A stretch of DNA of 5,343 bases. Source: Deltaproteobacteria bacterium. Lineage in GTDB: Bacteria; Desulfobacterota; Desulfarculia; Adiutricales; Adiutricaceae. Location of the stretch: NCBI GenBank assembly GCA_031269135.1, contig JAISZP010000352.1, forward strand, positions 1-5,343, given 5' to 3'. The notes under the pieces were generated by a model. That model saw only the letters and a list, made by a program, of their open reading frames with translations. It made no database searches and was not told where the DNA came from. This document shows, piece by piece, positions 5,262 through 5,343 of the stretch (the first letter of the stretch is position 1; each line of letters opens with the position of its first letter). The translations under genes were made by a program, and so were the position numbers.

Positions 5262-5343
5262 AGGAAAAACAGGAAGGAATCGTTAGAGACGCGCAAAAAT
5301 GTAAAAAATTGACGGCTAAATCTGTCGATGACTAGTTTGAAAT
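5262..5343. other. Non-coding end of window, nothing assigned
   Basis: No open frame with a plausible start and no clear repeat was found here. AGGAAGGA at 5271-5278 resembles a ribosome-binding site on the plus strand, but the only following ATG, near 5299, is stopped at once by TAA. Confidence 0.4.

Overview
The window looks like chromosomal DNA from a bacterium, probably an anaerobe. It is gene-dense, of moderate GC, with Shine-Dalgarno-like sites before most genes. The core is a nitrogenase-superfamily operon. The species cannot be read from the sequence; a termite-gut type or other deltaproteobacterial anaerobe is only a guess.

Layout. (1) Positions 1-368: the 3' end of an ABC importer permease of the NitT/TauT/SsuC type, cut by the window edge. 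(2) Positions 369-639: non-coding, with a weak terminator-like hairpin, a strong GC-rich hairpin and about ten degenerate tandem copies of a 14-15 bp repeat. (3) Positions 640-4552: three tightly packed plus-strand genes, a NifH-like iron protein (291 aa), a divergent NifD/K-like subunit (521 aa) and a second NifD/K-like subunit (490 aa). They overlap by 4 bp and are separated by 2 bp, so they are almost certainly one transcript. (4) Positions 4553-4623: an A-rich low-complexity stretch. (5) Positions 4624-5015, minus strand: an AbrB-type antitoxin followed, with a 4-bp overlap, by a PIN-family toxin gene cut to about 41 codons. (6) Positions 5016-5343: mostly non-coding, with a possible 29-codon ORF, candidate minus-strand promoters and an 11-bp palindrome inside one promoter spacer.

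How the genes may work together. The NifH-like protein keeps the P-loop and both Fe-S cysteines, so it should be an ATP-driven electron donor to the two-subunit partner. The partner is not a standard nitrogenase. The first subunit lacks the third P-cluster cysteine, and by eye neither subunit has the cysteine that holds FeMo-cofactor. It is therefore best read as an uncharacterised nitrogenase-like reductase, in the broad company of CfbCD, DPOR/COR and methylthio-alkane reductase. The NitT/TauT permease upstream suggests that the substrate, or a precursor, is imported; sulfonates, organosulfur compounds or other small anions are what such importers carry. This is inference. No nifB, nifE or nifN is seen, but the window is too short for that to mean much.

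A second theme is short tandem duplication. In-frame repeats of 12, 18 and 30 bp sit inside both NifD/K-like genes, and the 14-15 bp array lies just before the operon.
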